Below, piece after piece: positions 51,557 through 62,060 of a stretch of 64,000 nt of DNA. The stretch covers positions 4,601 to 68,600 of the forward strand of contig JAEWBF010000066.1 of assembly GCA_023391285.1 (NCBI GenBank), given 5' to 3'. A program made the translations under genes and the position numbers. Under the pieces are notes generated by a model. It was not told where the DNA came from, searched no databases, and was given only the letters and a program-made list of their open reading frames with translations. Source of the DNA: Verrucomicrobiota bacterium (GTDB lineage: Bacteria > Verrucomicrobiota > Verrucomicrobiia > Opitutales > Opitutaceae). Position 1 is the first letter of the stretch. Each line of letters starts with the position of its first letter.

Positions 51557-52747
51557 TCACCCACGCCCGCGCTTCTTCTTCTCCGTCTTGATCGACGCCG
51601 CCAACCGCTCCGTCGTCGTCGGCAGCTTCCGCTGCAAGAACCCCAGCACCGCTCGCTCTTCGTCGTTCAGCTCCGCGCGCATCGCCCCCCCGTTTTTGTT
51701 CGCCGCCAGCGCCCGCGCTTTCTCCTTCACCCGCTCGATCGTCAAACCATCGAGATAACTCTCCAACACCACGGGATGAATGTAGCACTTGCGGCACACC
51801 GCCGGGGTGTTGCCGAGCCGCTGCGCGACGGCTTCCACCGCCTGCACTAAATTCTTTTTCGTCTGCGCCTTCGTTTCAGCCTTCTCCAATTCCCGCAGCG
51901 CCACCGCCGCCAGCACCGTGCCCGCCCACGTGCGGAAATCTTTCGCCGAAAACTCTTCGCCGGCGATCTCTCGCAAATATTCGTTCACATCGCTCGATCC
52001 AATTTTCTGCGGCTCGTCGTGGGCGTCGAGATACTGAAACAAATCCTGCCCGGGCAACTCCTGCGCCCGCCGCACGATCGCCGCCAGCCGAGCATCGTGC
52101 AGGTCGATCTCATGCCGCTTGCCGCTCTTCCCCCGGAAATCGAATCGCATCCGTCCGCCCCTTACACGCACATGCCGGTCGCGCATGGTCGTCAGCCCAA
52201 ACGATCGGTTCTGCTTCGCATACTCCTCGTTGCCCACGCGCACGAGCGTCGTCTCCAACAACCGCACCACCGCCGCCAGCACCTTCTCCCGATCCAACTT
52301 CCGCCGCGCCAGATCCTTTGCCACCTGCTTCCGAATGCGCGGCAGCGCTTTTCCAAACGCGATCATCCGTTCGAACTTGGCGCCATCGCGCACCGCCGAC
52401 CAATCCGGATGATACCGATACTGCTTTCGTCCGCGCACGTCGCGGCCCGTCGCTTGAATGTGTCCGTTCGGCCACGGACAAATCCATACCTCCGTCCACG
52501 CCGGCGGAATCGCGAGGCGCTTGATTCGCATGAGCGTATCACGGTCCTTCACCGCTTTCCCGTCCGGCCCGCGGTAACTCACGCGCGTCCCCGCCATCAC
52601 GCGGGCAATCCCCGGCAGATCATCGTTCACATATTTCAATCCCGCCTCTCGCGCCGCTTCGATCGATTCCGGATCCGGCGGCCGCACTGTCCCGTTGCCT
52701 TCGCCGTTCCCTCCCCCGGAATTCTCCCTCCGCTTGGTTGATGTCAT
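51557..52747 (-). CDS. DNA topoisomerase IB
   Basis: This 396-residue poxvirus-type topoisomerase relaxes supercoils by a 3'-phosphotyrosyl intermediate. The predicted nucleophile is Tyr322 in CRKCYIHPVVLESYLDG. Other catalytic-core motifs: the N-terminal domain GLKYVNDDLPGIARVMAGTR, RIKRLAIPPAWTEVWICPWP, HIQATGRDVRGRKQYRYHPD, VRVGNEEYAKQNRSFGLTT (Arg), and KDFRTWAGTVLAA. The basic C-terminal tail ends in KKKRGRG. The start is at 52747; 52762 is also possible. Bacterial members are scattered and often horizontally acquired, but base and codon use here match the neighbours. Confidence 0.94.
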   Translation of the reverse strand: MTSTKRRENSGGGNGEGNGTVRPPDPESIEAAREAGLKYVNDDLPGIARVMAGTRVSYRGPDGKAVKDRDTLMRIKRLAIPPAWTEVWICPWPNGHIQATGRDVRGRKQYRYHPDWSAVRDGAKFERMIAFGKALPRIRKQVAKDLARRKLDREKVLAAVVRLLETTLVRVGNEEYAKQNRSFGLTTMRDRHVRVRGGRMRFDFRGKSGKRHEIDLHDARLAAIVRRAQELPGQDLFQYLDAHDEPQKIGSSDVNEYLREIAGEEFSAKDFRTWAGTVLAAVALRELEKAETKAQTKKNLVQAVEAVAQRLGNTPAVCRKCYIHPVVLESYLDGLTIERVKEKARALAANKNGGAMRAELNDEERAVLGFLQRKLPTTTERLAASIKTEKKKRGRG

Positions 52748-53180
52748 AGGTAATCGTCGCACAAGATTTCCCTCGAGGGTCGCACGACGCCTTCATCCAG
52801 ATTCCGCCAAACGCCGCGCGTTCCCTCGCCCGCCGCTCCCGCCGCCGCCGCCCCAAAGAATTCTGCCACTCCTTCCGGCGGACTTTCTCCCACACGCGTG
52901 GCCGGAATCTCAAAGCATCCCGCGTCGCTGCAATACCTGAGCAGTGTCCGTAAGCCGGCCCGATGGCAGCTCCACACCTCCGCAGCTACTTTGTCGCACA
53001 TGACTTATCATTTCCGAGCGCCGCAACGGCTTTGCGCTGAACCGCCCTAGCCGGCACGCGCGAGTCGCCGCTCGCCTCCCATTGCGCCCTCCCCGCGCGC
53101 CTCTCCGCGCGGCAGCCGAATCGAGCAACCGGAGGTCTGTTCCTCGTTCGGCGCCCAACCCTCAGCACCCATCTTCGTAT
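52748..53180. other. 433-bp divergent intergenic region, no gene recognised
   Basis: This gap lies between the divergent topoisomerase and epimerase genes and must hold both promoters. I see no convincing coding frame, RNA gene or strong palindrome. Short frames on the minus strand (such as 52744-53001) overlap the topoisomerase start and lack codon bias. Confidence 0.5.
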
Positions 53181-54296
<1,116 letters not shown>

Positions 54297-54304
54297 TCCG
54301 ACCC

Positions 54305-54339
54305 GAAACTCGGAACGCGAACTCCTGAACCGAGAACCC
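54305..54339. repeat. Short intergenic repeat (GAAACTCGGAAC type)
   Basis: GAAACTCGGAACGCGAACTC, then CTGAACCGAGAACC between the epimerase and dehydrogenase genes. It resembles the segment inside the acylase frame at 13474-13508. Confidence 0.4.
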
Positions 54340-54340
54340 G

Positions 54341-55315
54341 ATGCGTCCGGCCCACTACCGCACCGCCATCCTCTCCGGCCCCGGCCACTTCACGTTCGAA
54401 GACCGTCCCCTCGAGCACCCGCCGCCGGGCCACGTTCGCGTCCGCCTCGATGGTTGCGGCGTCTGCGGCTCCAACTTGCCCGTCTGGGAGGGCCGCCCTT
54501 GGTTCACCTACCCTCTCCCCGCCGGCAAACCCGGCCACGAGGGCTGGGGCGTGATCGACGCCGTCGGCGACGGCGTCACCCACGTCCAAGTCGGCGATCG
54601 CGTCGCCGCGCTCTCCCAAAACGCCTTCGCCGAATACGACATCTGCAAAGCGTCCGAAGTCGTTCCGCTGCCGCCCGCCCTCGCCGCGCAGCCGTTTCCC
54701 GGCGAGGCACTCGGTTGCGCGATGAACGTCTTCAAGCGTTGCGACATCCAGCCCGGCCAGCATGTCGCCATCGTCGGACTCGGTTTTCTCGGCGCCCTGC
54801 TCACGCAGCTCGTCGCGCGCGCCGGCGCGCGCGTTTACGCGATCTCCCGTCGCGCCTTCGCCCGCGACATCGCTCAACGCATGGGCGCATCCGTCGCACT
54901 CGGCTTGGACGACACCTGGCAAACCATCGAAGAGGTCAAACGTCTCTCCGACCGCCACGGCTGCGAACGCGTCATCGAAGCCACCGGCCTCCAAGCCCCG
55001 CTCGATCTCGCCACCGAACTCACCGCCGAACGCGGCAAACTCATCATCGCCGGCTATCACCAGGACGGCCTCCGCACCGTCAACATGCAGCTTTGGAACT
55101 GGCGCGGTCTCGACGTCATCAACGCCCACGAACGCGACCCGCTGACCTACGTCGAAGGCATGGCCGCCGCCGCCGCCGCCGTCGCCGAGGGCCGCCTCGA
55201 TCCCTCCCCGCTCTACACCCACCGCTTCGCCTTCGACGAGCTCCCCGCCGCCCTCGACCAAATGCGCGACCGGCACGACGGCTTCCTCAAAGCCCTCATC
55301 ACCTACGAACGATGA
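54341..55315 (+). CDS. Zinc-type alcohol dehydrogenase-like oxidoreductase (MDR family)
   Basis: This 324-residue medium-chain dehydrogenase has catalytic-domain motifs DGCGVCGSNLPVWEGRPW and GKPGHEGWGVIDAVGDGV, then VGDRVAALSQNAFAEY. The Rossmann dinucleotide-binding site is VAIVGLGFLGALLTQLVARA. The structural-zinc lobe with four Cys is not present, so it is a short member. It lies between the epimerase and a Gfo/Idh/MocA oxidoreductase, which suggests oxidation or reduction of a sugar in the same pathway. Start and stop are well placed, 44 bases after the epimerase. Confidence 0.88.
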   Translation: MRPAHYRTAILSGPGHFTFEDRPLEHPPPGHVRVRLDGCGVCGSNLPVWEGRPWFTYPLPAGKPGHEGWGVIDAVGDGVTHVQVGDRVAALSQNAFAEYDICKASEVVPLPPALAAQPFPGEALGCAMNVFKRCDIQPGQHVAIVGLGFLGALLTQLVARAGARVYAISRRAFARDIAQRMGASVALGLDDTWQTIEEVKRLSDRHGCERVIEATGLQAPLDLATELTAERGKLIIAGYHQDGLRTVNMQLWNWRGLDVINAHERDPLTYVEGMAAAAAAVAEGRLDPSPLYTHRFAFDELPAALDQMRDRHDGFLKALITYER

Positions 55316-55396
55316 AAACACCATCCGCGCGACCCACCCTCCGCATCCGCCTCCCGAAGTCCCCGCGACTCACTCTCCGCGCCCGCCCCTCCGAGT

Positions 55397-55437
55397 CCCC
55401 TCTATCAAGAGGGGTGCCCGTCAGGGCGGGGTGTGTC
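55397..55437. repeat. Small palindromic element before the Gfo/Idh/MocA gene
   Basis: CCCCTCTATCAAGAGGGG is a palindrome (CCTCT/AGAGG), followed by TGCCCGTCAGGGCGGGG. It looks like a dispersed repeat; only one copy is present in this window. Confidence 0.45.
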
Positions 55438-55481
55438 ATTCCGCTCCATCCGCCTCTTCGCTCCCGCTGAGCCCTTTTGCC

Positions 55482-56522
55482 ATGCCCGCCGCCGGATCCG
55501 AAACCTTCGTCTCCGTCCGCCCCACGCTCCGGCGCACGCCGAAGCTCGGCTTCGCCGGCGTCGGCTGGATCGGCCGCCACCGCCTCGAAGCCATTGGCGC
55601 GAGCGGCCTGGCCGAAATCTGCGCCATCGCCGACCCCTCCGCCGCCTGCGTCGCCGAGGCCGTGAAACACGCGCCCGACGCCGATATCGTTTCCCAATTC
55701 GAGGACCTCCTCGCGATGGACCTCGACGGCATCGTCATCGCCACCCCCAACGCCCACCACGCCGCCCAATCCATCGCCGCCCTTCGCGCGGGAAAATCCG
55801 TCTTCTGCCAAAAACCCCTCGCCCGCACCGGCGCCGAAACGCGCGAGGTCATCACCGCCGCCCACGACGCCGATCGTCTGCTCGGCGTCGATCTGTCTTA
55901 CCGCTTCACCTCCGGCATGCAGCACATCCGCCGGCTCATTCGCCAGGGCGATCTCGGCGAGATCTACGCGATCGAGCTCGTGTTCCACAACGCCTACGGC
56001 CCGGACAAACCGTGGTTCTACGATCCCGCTCTCGCCGGCGGCGGCTGCCTGCTCGATCTCGGTATCCATCTTCTGGATCTCGCTCTCTGGTGCCTCGACT
56101 ACCCCGCCGTCGAAAACGCCGTCGGCCAGCTCCTCGCCAAAGGACAGAACGCCCGCGAATCGAACACCGTCGAAGATTACGCCGCCGGCCAGCTCACCAC
56201 CGCCTCCGGCGTCTCCATCCAACTCGCCTGCTCCTGGCGCGCGCCCGCGGGCTGCGACGCCCGCATCGAAGCCACCTTCTTCGGCACCAAAGCCGGCGCC
56301 ACCTTCCACAACGTCAACGGCTCCTTCTTCGACTTCGTCGCGGAAAAGTTCCTGCCCGACCGCTCCCGCCAATCGCTCGCCACCCCGCCCGACGACTGGG
56401 GCGGGCGCGCCGCGGTCGCTTGGACGCGCCAGCTCTCGCTCGCGCCTTCCTACGACCCCTCGATCAAACACCTCCAGCTCGTCGCCGATACCCTCGACCG
56501 TCTCTACGGCCGCGAAATGTAG
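55482..56522 (+). CDS. Gfo/Idh/MocA-family oxidoreductase
   Basis: This 346-residue NAD(P)-dependent oxidoreductase begins with the Rossmann motif LGFAGVGWIGRHRLEAIG, then IATPNAHHAA and the hallmark VFCQKPLARTG (the family's EKP motif has Gln here in place of Glu). The C-terminal domain has GGGCLLDLGIHLLDLALWCL with the family's conserved Gly-His region. Such enzymes oxidise or epimerise sugars or cyclitols. The stop TAG at 56520-56522 lies inside a family C palindrome, so the repeat supplies the stop codon. The ATG at 55482 is chosen; an in-frame GTG at 55431 reads through repeat sequence. Confidence 0.92.
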   Translation: MPAAGSETFVSVRPTLRRTPKLGFAGVGWIGRHRLEAIGASGLAEICAIADPSAACVAEAVKHAPDADIVSQFEDLLAMDLDGIVIATPNAHHAAQSIAALRAGKSVFCQKPLARTGAETREVITAAHDADRLLGVDLSYRFTSGMQHIRRLIRQGDLGEIYAIELVFHNAYGPDKPWFYDPALAGGGCLLDLGIHLLDLALWCLDYPAVENAVGQLLAKGQNARESNTVEDYAAGQLTTASGVSIQLACSWRAPAGCDARIEATFFGTKAGATFHNVNGSFFDFVAEKFLPDRSRQSLATPPDDWGGRAAVAWTRQLSLAPSYDPSIKHLQLVADTLDRLYGREM

Positions 56523-56544
56523 GGGCCTGCTTGCAGGCGATTTG
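56518..56544. repeat. Palindromic repeat, family C, overlapping a stop codon
   Basis: TGTAGGGGCCTGC, then TTGCAGGCGATTTG. Its TAG is the stop of the preceding gene and it ends 2 bases before the next ATG, so the whole intergenic gap is the repeat. Confidence 0.8.
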
Positions 56545-56546
56545 AT

Positions 56547-57698
56547 ATGACCACGCATCCTTTTCCTCGCCCGCTGCTGCGCGTGCTCATGACCGCCGAT
56601 ACCGTCGGCGGCGTCTGGACTTACGCCCTCGATCTCGCCCGCGGCCTCGCCGCTCACGGCGTGCACATCATCCTCGCCACGATGGGCGCGCCGGTGTCAC
56701 GCGACCAGCGCGCCGAACTCGAGACACTCGGCGACGCCGTGGAACTCCACGAAAGCGATTTCCGTCTCGAATGGATGGACGACCCGTGGTCCGACGTCAC
56801 CGCCGCCGGCGACTGGCTCCTTTCACTCGAGCGGGAACACCAGCCGGATCTCATTCACCTCAACGGCTACGCCCACGGCGCCCTCCCGTTCGACGCTCCG
56901 AAACTCGTCGTCGCCCACTCGTGTGTCATCTCGTGGTGGCGCGCCGTCAAAAACACCCCGCCGCCGCCCACTTGGGCCCGCTACCACACCGCCGTTCGCC
57001 TCGGCCTCGATCAAGCTCACATGATCGTCGCGCCGTCGCACGCGATGCTCGCATCCTTGCTCCGCAACTACGGCTTCTCCTGCGAAGCGCGCGTGATCTA
57101 CAACGGCCGCGATCTCCCCGCCACCTCCCGGTCTCCGGCCAAACAGTCGTCCATCCTCTCGGTCGGCCGGCTCTGGGACGAAGCCAAAAACGCCACCACC
57201 CTCGCCGCCGCCGCCGCGAAGCTTCCGTGGCCCGTTCGCATCGCCGGCGACACTCGCGCTCCGCACGGAAGCTCCTCCGCGCTCAACGCGTCTTACCCGA
57301 ATGCCGAATTCCTCGGGCGCCGCTCCAGCAGCGAACTCGACCGCGAATACGCCGAAGCATCCATCTACGCGCTTCCCGCCCGCTACGAACCTTTCGGTCT
57401 CTCTGTCCTGGAAGCGGCACTACGCGGCTGCGCCCTCGTTCTCGGCGACATCCCGAGCCTGCGCGAAATCTGGTCCGGTGCCGCCTCCTTCGTCCCCGCG
57501 AACGACGTCCGCGCCCTCCACCAGGAACTCGCCGACCTCATCGACGACCCCTACCGCGTGCAAGCCCTCGGCACCCTCGCCCGCCGCCGCGCCGCCCGCT
57601 TCACCGTCGAGCGCATGACCGAGTCCTATCTCACCGCCTACGCCTCGCTGCTGACGCCCGCGCGCCGCCAAGCCGCCGCGTTCACCTCTTTTGCATGA
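56547..57698 (+). CDS. Glycosyltransferase family 4
   Basis: This 383-residue GT-B retaining glycosyltransferase starts RVLMTADTVGGVWTYALDLA, the donor/acceptor loop, then SHAMLASLLRNYGF and SVGRLWDEAKNATTLAAAAA. The C-terminal E-x7-E element is in ARYEPFGLSVLEAALRGCAL. It would transfer a sugar from a nucleotide donor to a growing glycan or lipid. It is preceded directly by the palindromic repeat and overlaps the next gene by ATGA, so translation is coupled. The sugar is unknown. Confidence 0.92.
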   Translation: MTTHPFPRPLLRVLMTADTVGGVWTYALDLARGLAAHGVHIILATMGAPVSRDQRAELETLGDAVELHESDFRLEWMDDPWSDVTAAGDWLLSLEREHQPDLIHLNGYAHGALPFDAPKLVVAHSCVISWWRAVKNTPPPPTWARYHTAVRLGLDQAHMIVAPSHAMLASLLRNYGFSCEARVIYNGRDLPATSRSPAKQSSILSVGRLWDEAKNATTLAAAAAKLPWPVRIAGDTRAPHGSSSALNASYPNAEFLGRRSSSELDREYAEASIYALPARYEPFGLSVLEAALRGCALVLGDIPSLREIWSGAASFVPANDVRALHQELADLIDDPYRVQALGTLARRRAARFTVERMTESYLTAYASLLTPARRQAAAFTSFA

Positions 57699-58873
57699 AA
57701 ATCCGTCTTTTCTACCACTCGCTGATTTCCGATTGGAATCACGGCAACGCCCACTTTCTCCGCGGTTACGCCACAGAGCTCATCGCGAGCGGCCACGAGG
57801 TCCTCGTTTACGAGCCGGCCGACGGCTGGAGCGCAAAAAACCTCCGCGAAGAACACGGCGAAAGCCCCATCCGTCGCTTCCACGCCGCCTACCCCCTCCT
57901 CAAAAACGTCCCTTACAATCTCGCGTCCTTCGATCTCGACGAAGCCGTCGAGGACGCCGACCTCGTCATCGTTCACGAGTGGAACTCGCCCGAACTCGTC
58001 AAGCGGATCGGCCATGCCCGCCGCCGTCACGGCTTTGTCGCCCTGTTCCACGACACTCACCACCGGCTCGTCACCGACCGCGCCAGCATGCGCGCGTATG
58101 ACCTTCGCCACTACGATGGCGTTCTCGCCTACGGCAACGTTCTCCGCGACCTCTACCTGCGCGAGGGCATCGTCGATCGCGCTTGGACTTGGCACGAAGC
58201 CGCCGACACGCGCGTTTTCCGCCCGGTCGAACCTTCCGCCCTCGAGGGCGACCTCGTTTGGATCGGCAACTGGGGCGACGACGAACGCACCGAAGAACTC
58301 CAGGAATTCCTCCTCGGGCCCATCAAAACCCTCGGCCTCAAAGCCCGCGTTTACGGCGTGCGCTATCCCCAACACGCGCTCGATGCGCTCGCCGACGCCG
58401 GCATCTCCTACGGCGGCTGGCTGCCCAACTTCGAAGTCCCCGAGGTCTTCTCCCGCTTCAAGCTCACCGTCCACGTCCCCCGCCGGCCCTACGTCAAAGC
58501 GCTTCCCGGCATCCCCACGATCCGCCCTTTCGAAGCTCTCGCCTGCGGCATCCCGCTGGTCTGCTCGCCGTGGCGCGACACCGAACGCCTCTTCTCCTCC
58601 GACGATTTCCTCTCCGTCCGCACCGGCCGCGAGATGACCAAACAGCTCGAGTCGCTCCTCGCCAGCCAGCGTCAGCGCAGCCAGCTCGCCCGGCACGGCC
58701 TCGTATCCATCCGCGCGCGACACACCTGTGCCCACCGCGTCGACGAGCTCCTCAACATTTTCGACGACCTTGTCTCCGCGCCGGTCCCCAAGAAACGCCG
58801 TCGCCTCGCCGAGGTCACTCCGGTCGCCGTCCCCTCTCCTGCGCTCATCCGTAGCGCCTTCGCCGCATCATGA
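57695..58873 (+). CDS. CgeB-like glycosyltransferase (1)
   Basis: This 392-residue protein begins KIRLFYHSLISDWNHGNAHF, then LRGYATELIASGHEVLVYEP, followed by a GT-B-like C-terminal half with TIRPFEALACGIPLVCSPWR and FSSDDFLSVRTGREM. The pattern is that of CgeB/spore-coat-type glycosyltransferases. The 3' tail (KKRRRLAEVTPVAVPSPALI) is poorly conserved. It overlaps both neighbours by ATGA. It shares its N-terminal WxxGxAxxxRGxxxxL pattern with the next two genes, so the three look like paralogues acting in sequence on one glycan. Confidence 0.85.
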   Translation: MKIRLFYHSLISDWNHGNAHFLRGYATELIASGHEVLVYEPADGWSAKNLREEHGESPIRRFHAAYPLLKNVPYNLASFDLDEAVEDADLVIVHEWNSPELVKRIGHARRRHGFVALFHDTHHRLVTDRASMRAYDLRHYDGVLAYGNVLRDLYLREGIVDRAWTWHEAADTRVFRPVEPSALEGDLVWIGNWGDDERTEELQEFLLGPIKTLGLKARVYGVRYPQHALDALADAGISYGGWLPNFEVPEVFSRFKLTVHVPRRPYVKALPGIPTIRPFEALACGIPLVCSPWRDTERLFSSDDFLSVRTGREMTKQLESLLASQRQRSQLARHGLVSIRARHTCAHRVDELLNIFDDLVSAPVPKKRRRLAEVTPVAVPSPALIRSAFAAS

Positions 58874-60018
58874 AACCCCTTCGCATCGCCTTCTTCGGCT
58901 CCTCTCTCGTCTCCGCTTTCTGGAACGGCGCCGCCACCTACTACCGCGGCCTCATTCGCGCCCTCGCGGAACGCGGCCACCGCGTCACCTTCTTCGAGCC
59001 CGACGCCTACGATCGCCAAAAGCACCGCGACATGCCCGATCCCGATTGGGCCGAGGTCGTCGTCTATCGCGGCGACTCCAACTACTCCGCTCTCGAAGCC
59101 CTCGAACACGCGCGCGGAGCCGACCTCGTCGTCAAAGCAAGCGGCGTCGGCGTTTACGACGAACTCCTCGAAGCCGCCGTCCTCGACTTGAAACGTCCGG
59201 GCACCCTCGTCGCCTTCTGGGACGTCGACGCCCCCGCCACGCTCGACCGCGTTCAAAGCAACTTTGGCGATCCGTTTCGTCCGCTCATCCCGCGCTACGA
59301 TTTGATTCTCACCTACGGCGGCGGCGATCCCGTCGTCTCCGCTTACGAAGCGCTTGGCGCCGCGGCTTGCGTGTCGATCTACAACGCCCTTGATCCGCAC
59401 ACGCACTTTCCCGTCGCCGCCGATCCGCGTTTCACGAGCGATCTCGGCTTCCTCGGCAACCGCCTTCCCGATCGCGAAGCGCGCGTCGAAGAATTCTTCC
59501 TCCGCGCCGCAGAACTGCTCCCTCAACGCAAATTCCTCCTCGGCGGCAGCGGCTGGGGCGATCGCCCGCTTCCGCCGAACGTCGCCTACGCGGGCCACGT
59601 TTACACTCGCGATCACAACGCCTTCAACCGCACCCCCACCGCCGTCCTCAACATCAACCGCGCCTCGATGGCCCGCTACGGATTCTCGCCGCCCACGCGG
59701 GTCTTTGAAGCCGCGGGCGCAGGTGCCTGCCTCATGTCGGACGCTTGGAGCGGTCTCGATCTCTTCCTCGAACCGGATCGCGAGGTCCTCGTCGCCCACA
59801 ATGGCGCCGACGTCGCCCGCCATCTCGAGACGCTCACTCCCGCCCGCGCTCACGCCATCGGCGAAGCTGCCCGCTCCCGCGTCCTTGCCAACCACACCTA
59901 CGCCCACCGCGCCCAACAACTCGAGCAGGTCCTCGCCGGACATTTCACTCGCAGCTCCGAAAGCCAGCGAGCGAACCAGGAACGCCGCGAGCCTCGGCAA
60001 GTGGCCGAACATCGCTGA
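58870..60018 (+). CDS. CgeB-like glycosyltransferase (2)
   Basis: This 382-residue protein begins RIAFFGSSLVSAFWNGAATY, then YRGLIRALAERGHRVTFFEP, and in the C-terminal half has FSPPTRVFEAAGAGACLMSD, then GLDLFLEPDREVLVAHNG, hallmarks of the CgeB-like family. WDVDAPATL is a short acidic motif shared with the next gene (YDIDTPITL). It begins by ATGA overlap with the previous gene and ends 9 bases before the next. Paralogous to its neighbours on both sides. Confidence 0.87.
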   Translation: MKPLRIAFFGSSLVSAFWNGAATYYRGLIRALAERGHRVTFFEPDAYDRQKHRDMPDPDWAEVVVYRGDSNYSALEALEHARGADLVVKASGVGVYDELLEAAVLDLKRPGTLVAFWDVDAPATLDRVQSNFGDPFRPLIPRYDLILTYGGGDPVVSAYEALGAAACVSIYNALDPHTHFPVAADPRFTSDLGFLGNRLPDREARVEEFFLRAAELLPQRKFLLGGSGWGDRPLPPNVAYAGHVYTRDHNAFNRTPTAVLNINRASMARYGFSPPTRVFEAAGAGACLMSDAWSGLDLFLEPDREVLVAHNGADVARHLETLTPARAHAIGEAARSRVLANHTYAHRAQQLEQVLAGHFTRSSESQRANQERREPRQVAEHR

Positions 60019-60027
60019 CGCCGCCCC

Positions 60028-61161
60028 ATGAAAATCATCGTTCTCGGCCTCTCGCTCAGCTCCTCCTGGGGCAACGGCCACGCCACCACTTACCGCGGGC
60101 TCCTGCGCGAGCTTTCCCTCCGCGGTCACGAGGTCCACTTCCTTGAACGCGACGTCCCTTGGTATGCCGACAACCGCGACCTCGTCGAACTCCCGGGCGT
60201 CCACCTGCACTTCTACACCTCCCTCGAGGAACTGGAACACCGCCACCTTACCGACATCCGCGACGCGGACGCCGTCATCGTCGGCTCCTACGTCCCCGAC
60301 GGTATCGACGTCGGAAATCTCGTCCTCGAACACGCCACCGGCGTCACCGCGTTCTACGATATCGACACCCCCATCACCCTGGCTGCTCTCCGCCGCGGAA
60401 AAACCGATTACCTCTCCGCCGATCAAATCGCCCGCTACCGCGTCTATCTCTCCTTCACCGGCGGGCCCACGCTGCAAGAGCTCGAACGCCGCTGGCATTC
60501 ACCCGCCGCGCGCGCGCTTTACTGCGCCGTCGACCCCCACGCCTACTACCGCGAACCCGCCGTCAATGTGTCGTGGGATCTCGGATACCTCGGCACCTAC
60601 AGCGTCGACCGCCAGCCTTCGCTCGAGCGCCTCTTGCTCGAACCCGCCCGCCGCTCTCGCCGCCGCCGCTTCATCGTCGCCGGCCCGCAATATCCTTCTT
60701 CGATCGCGTGGCCCGCCAACGTCCAACGCGTGGAGCATCTTCCGCCCACGCAACACCGCCACTTCTACAACTGCCAGCGCTTCACGCTCAATCTCACGCG
60801 CGCCGACATGATCGCCGCCGGTTGGTCGCCCAGCGTCCGGCTCTTCGAAGCCGCCGCCTGCGGAACGCCCATCGTCAGCGACTACTGGCCGGGCCTCGAA
60901 AACTTCTTCACGCCCGGCCACGAAATTCTTCTCGCCCACTCGGAGAACGAGGTCGATCGAATCCTCCGCGATCTCTCTCCTTCCGCCGCCGCCGAGATTG
61001 GCCGCGCCGCCCAGCGTCGCGTGCTCGCCCAACACACCGCCGCTCACCGCGCCATGGAGCTCGAAGCCTACCTGATGGAAGCCTCCAACCATCCCATCCG
61101 CTCGCGTAACGTCGGTGCGCAAACTTTGTTCGTCTCCTCTCATCTCTCCCCCGCGACATGA
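60028..61161 (+). CDS. CgeB-like glycosyltransferase (3)
   Basis: This 377-residue protein begins KIIVLGLSLSSSWGNGHATT, then YRGLLRELSLRGHEVHFLER, and carries YDIDTPITLAALRRGKTDYL, then WSPSVRLFEAAACGTPIVSD, YWPGLENFFTPGHEILLAHS. These match CgeB-like glycosyltransferases. It overlaps the methyltransferase gene by ATGA. With the two preceding genes it forms a three-paralogue array, each probably adding one residue. Confidence 0.88.
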   Translation: MKIIVLGLSLSSSWGNGHATTYRGLLRELSLRGHEVHFLERDVPWYADNRDLVELPGVHLHFYTSLEELEHRHLTDIRDADAVIVGSYVPDGIDVGNLVLEHATGVTAFYDIDTPITLAALRRGKTDYLSADQIARYRVYLSFTGGPTLQELERRWHSPAARALYCAVDPHAYYREPAVNVSWDLGYLGTYSVDRQPSLERLLLEPARRSRRRRFIVAGPQYPSSIAWPANVQRVEHLPPTQHRHFYNCQRFTLNLTRADMIAAGWSPSVRLFEAAACGTPIVSDYWPGLENFFTPGHEILLAHSENEVDRILRDLSPSAAAEIGRAAQRRVLAQHTAAHRAMELEAYLMEASNHPIRSRNVGAQTLFVSSHLSPAT

Positions 61162-62060
61162 ACCCGGCGCGTTTCATGACCCACACCGACTCCCCCGCCG
61201 CCGGTCTCGCGACCGAAGCCGCGCAATTCGCGCCGTGGTTCCACAACGTCCATCTCCCCGACGGCACCGAAACGGCCCCCGCGCATCCGCTCGGCGATTT
61301 TCCTTCCTACAAATGGCGCGAAATCGCGGCGCACCTCCCCAGCGATCTCAATGGCTGGACCGCCTTGGACATCGGCTGCAACTCCGGTTTCTACAGCGTC
61401 GAACTCGCCCGGCGCGGCGCCCACGTCGTCGCCATCGATCACGATCCTCATTTCCTCCAACAAGCCCGCTGGGTCGTCGATCGCTTCGATCTCGCTGACC
61501 GCATCGATCTGCATCAAGCGCAGGTCTACGACCTCGCACACTGGGACGTCTCTTTCGACCTGGTCCTCTTCATGGGCGTTTTCTACCACCTGCGACACCC
61601 GCTGCTCGCCCTCGATCTCGTCGCCGAAAAAACCTCGCGCCTCCTCGTCTTCCAAACCCTCACGCTCCCCGGCGACGAAGTGGCCACGCCGCCCGACGAC
61701 CTCGATTTCGATCACCGCGAAGCCATGCACGCCCCCGGCTGGCCCAAGATGGCTTTCATCGAGAAGTCCCTCGCGGGAGATCCCACCAACTGGTGGGCGC
61801 CCAACCATGCCTGCATCGAGGCAATGCTTCGCAGCGCCGGTCTCCACGTATCCGGTCGGCCAGGACACGAGGTTTATCTCTGCACCCCTGCCCCTCATCC
61901 CGCGCCACTCTCCTCCTCGTCGCGCGAAGAACTCCTCGCCGCCACCGGCCGCTCCCCAGGCGCCCGTCCTCCATCGCTCGCACTCCCTTCCTCCCTCTTC
62001 ACCCGCCCTCCCACCGACTCCGCCAAATTCCTCCGCCCCCATTCCCCGCGCAGCCCGTGA
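61158..62060 (+). CDS. SAM-dependent methyltransferase (TIGR04290-like)
   Basis: This 300-residue class I methyltransferase has the SAM site ALDIGCNSGFYSVELARRGA, then VVAIDHDPHFLQQARW, and FDLVLFMGVFYHLRHPLLAL. The N-terminal APWFHNVHLPDGTETAPAHP, then LGDFPSYKWREIAAHLP and the later NWWAPNHACIEAMLRSAG resemble, from memory, the TIGR04290 family found beside glycosyltransferases. The Ser/Pro-rich last 60 residues are not part of the fold. Overlaps the upstream gene by four bases; its stop codon's last base starts a 25-bp palindrome. Confidence 0.88.
   Translation: MNPARFMTHTDSPAAGLATEAAQFAPWFHNVHLPDGTETAPAHPLGDFPSYKWREIAAHLPSDLNGWTALDIGCNSGFYSVELARRGAHVVAIDHDPHFLQQARWVVDRFDLADRIDLHQAQVYDLAHWDVSFDLVLFMGVFYHLRHPLLALDLVAEKTSRLLVFQTLTLPGDEVATPPDDLDFDHREAMHAPGWPKMAFIEKSLAGDPTNWWAPNHACIEAMLRSAGLHVSGRPGHEVYLCTPAPHPAPLSSSSREELLAATGRSPGARPPSLALPSSLFTRPPTDSAKFLRPHSPRSP

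Noticed and set aside
52744..53001. Short minus-strand frame in the topoisomerase/epimerase gap
   Set aside because: It overlaps the topoisomerase start, has no G/C third-position bias and no family resemblance.
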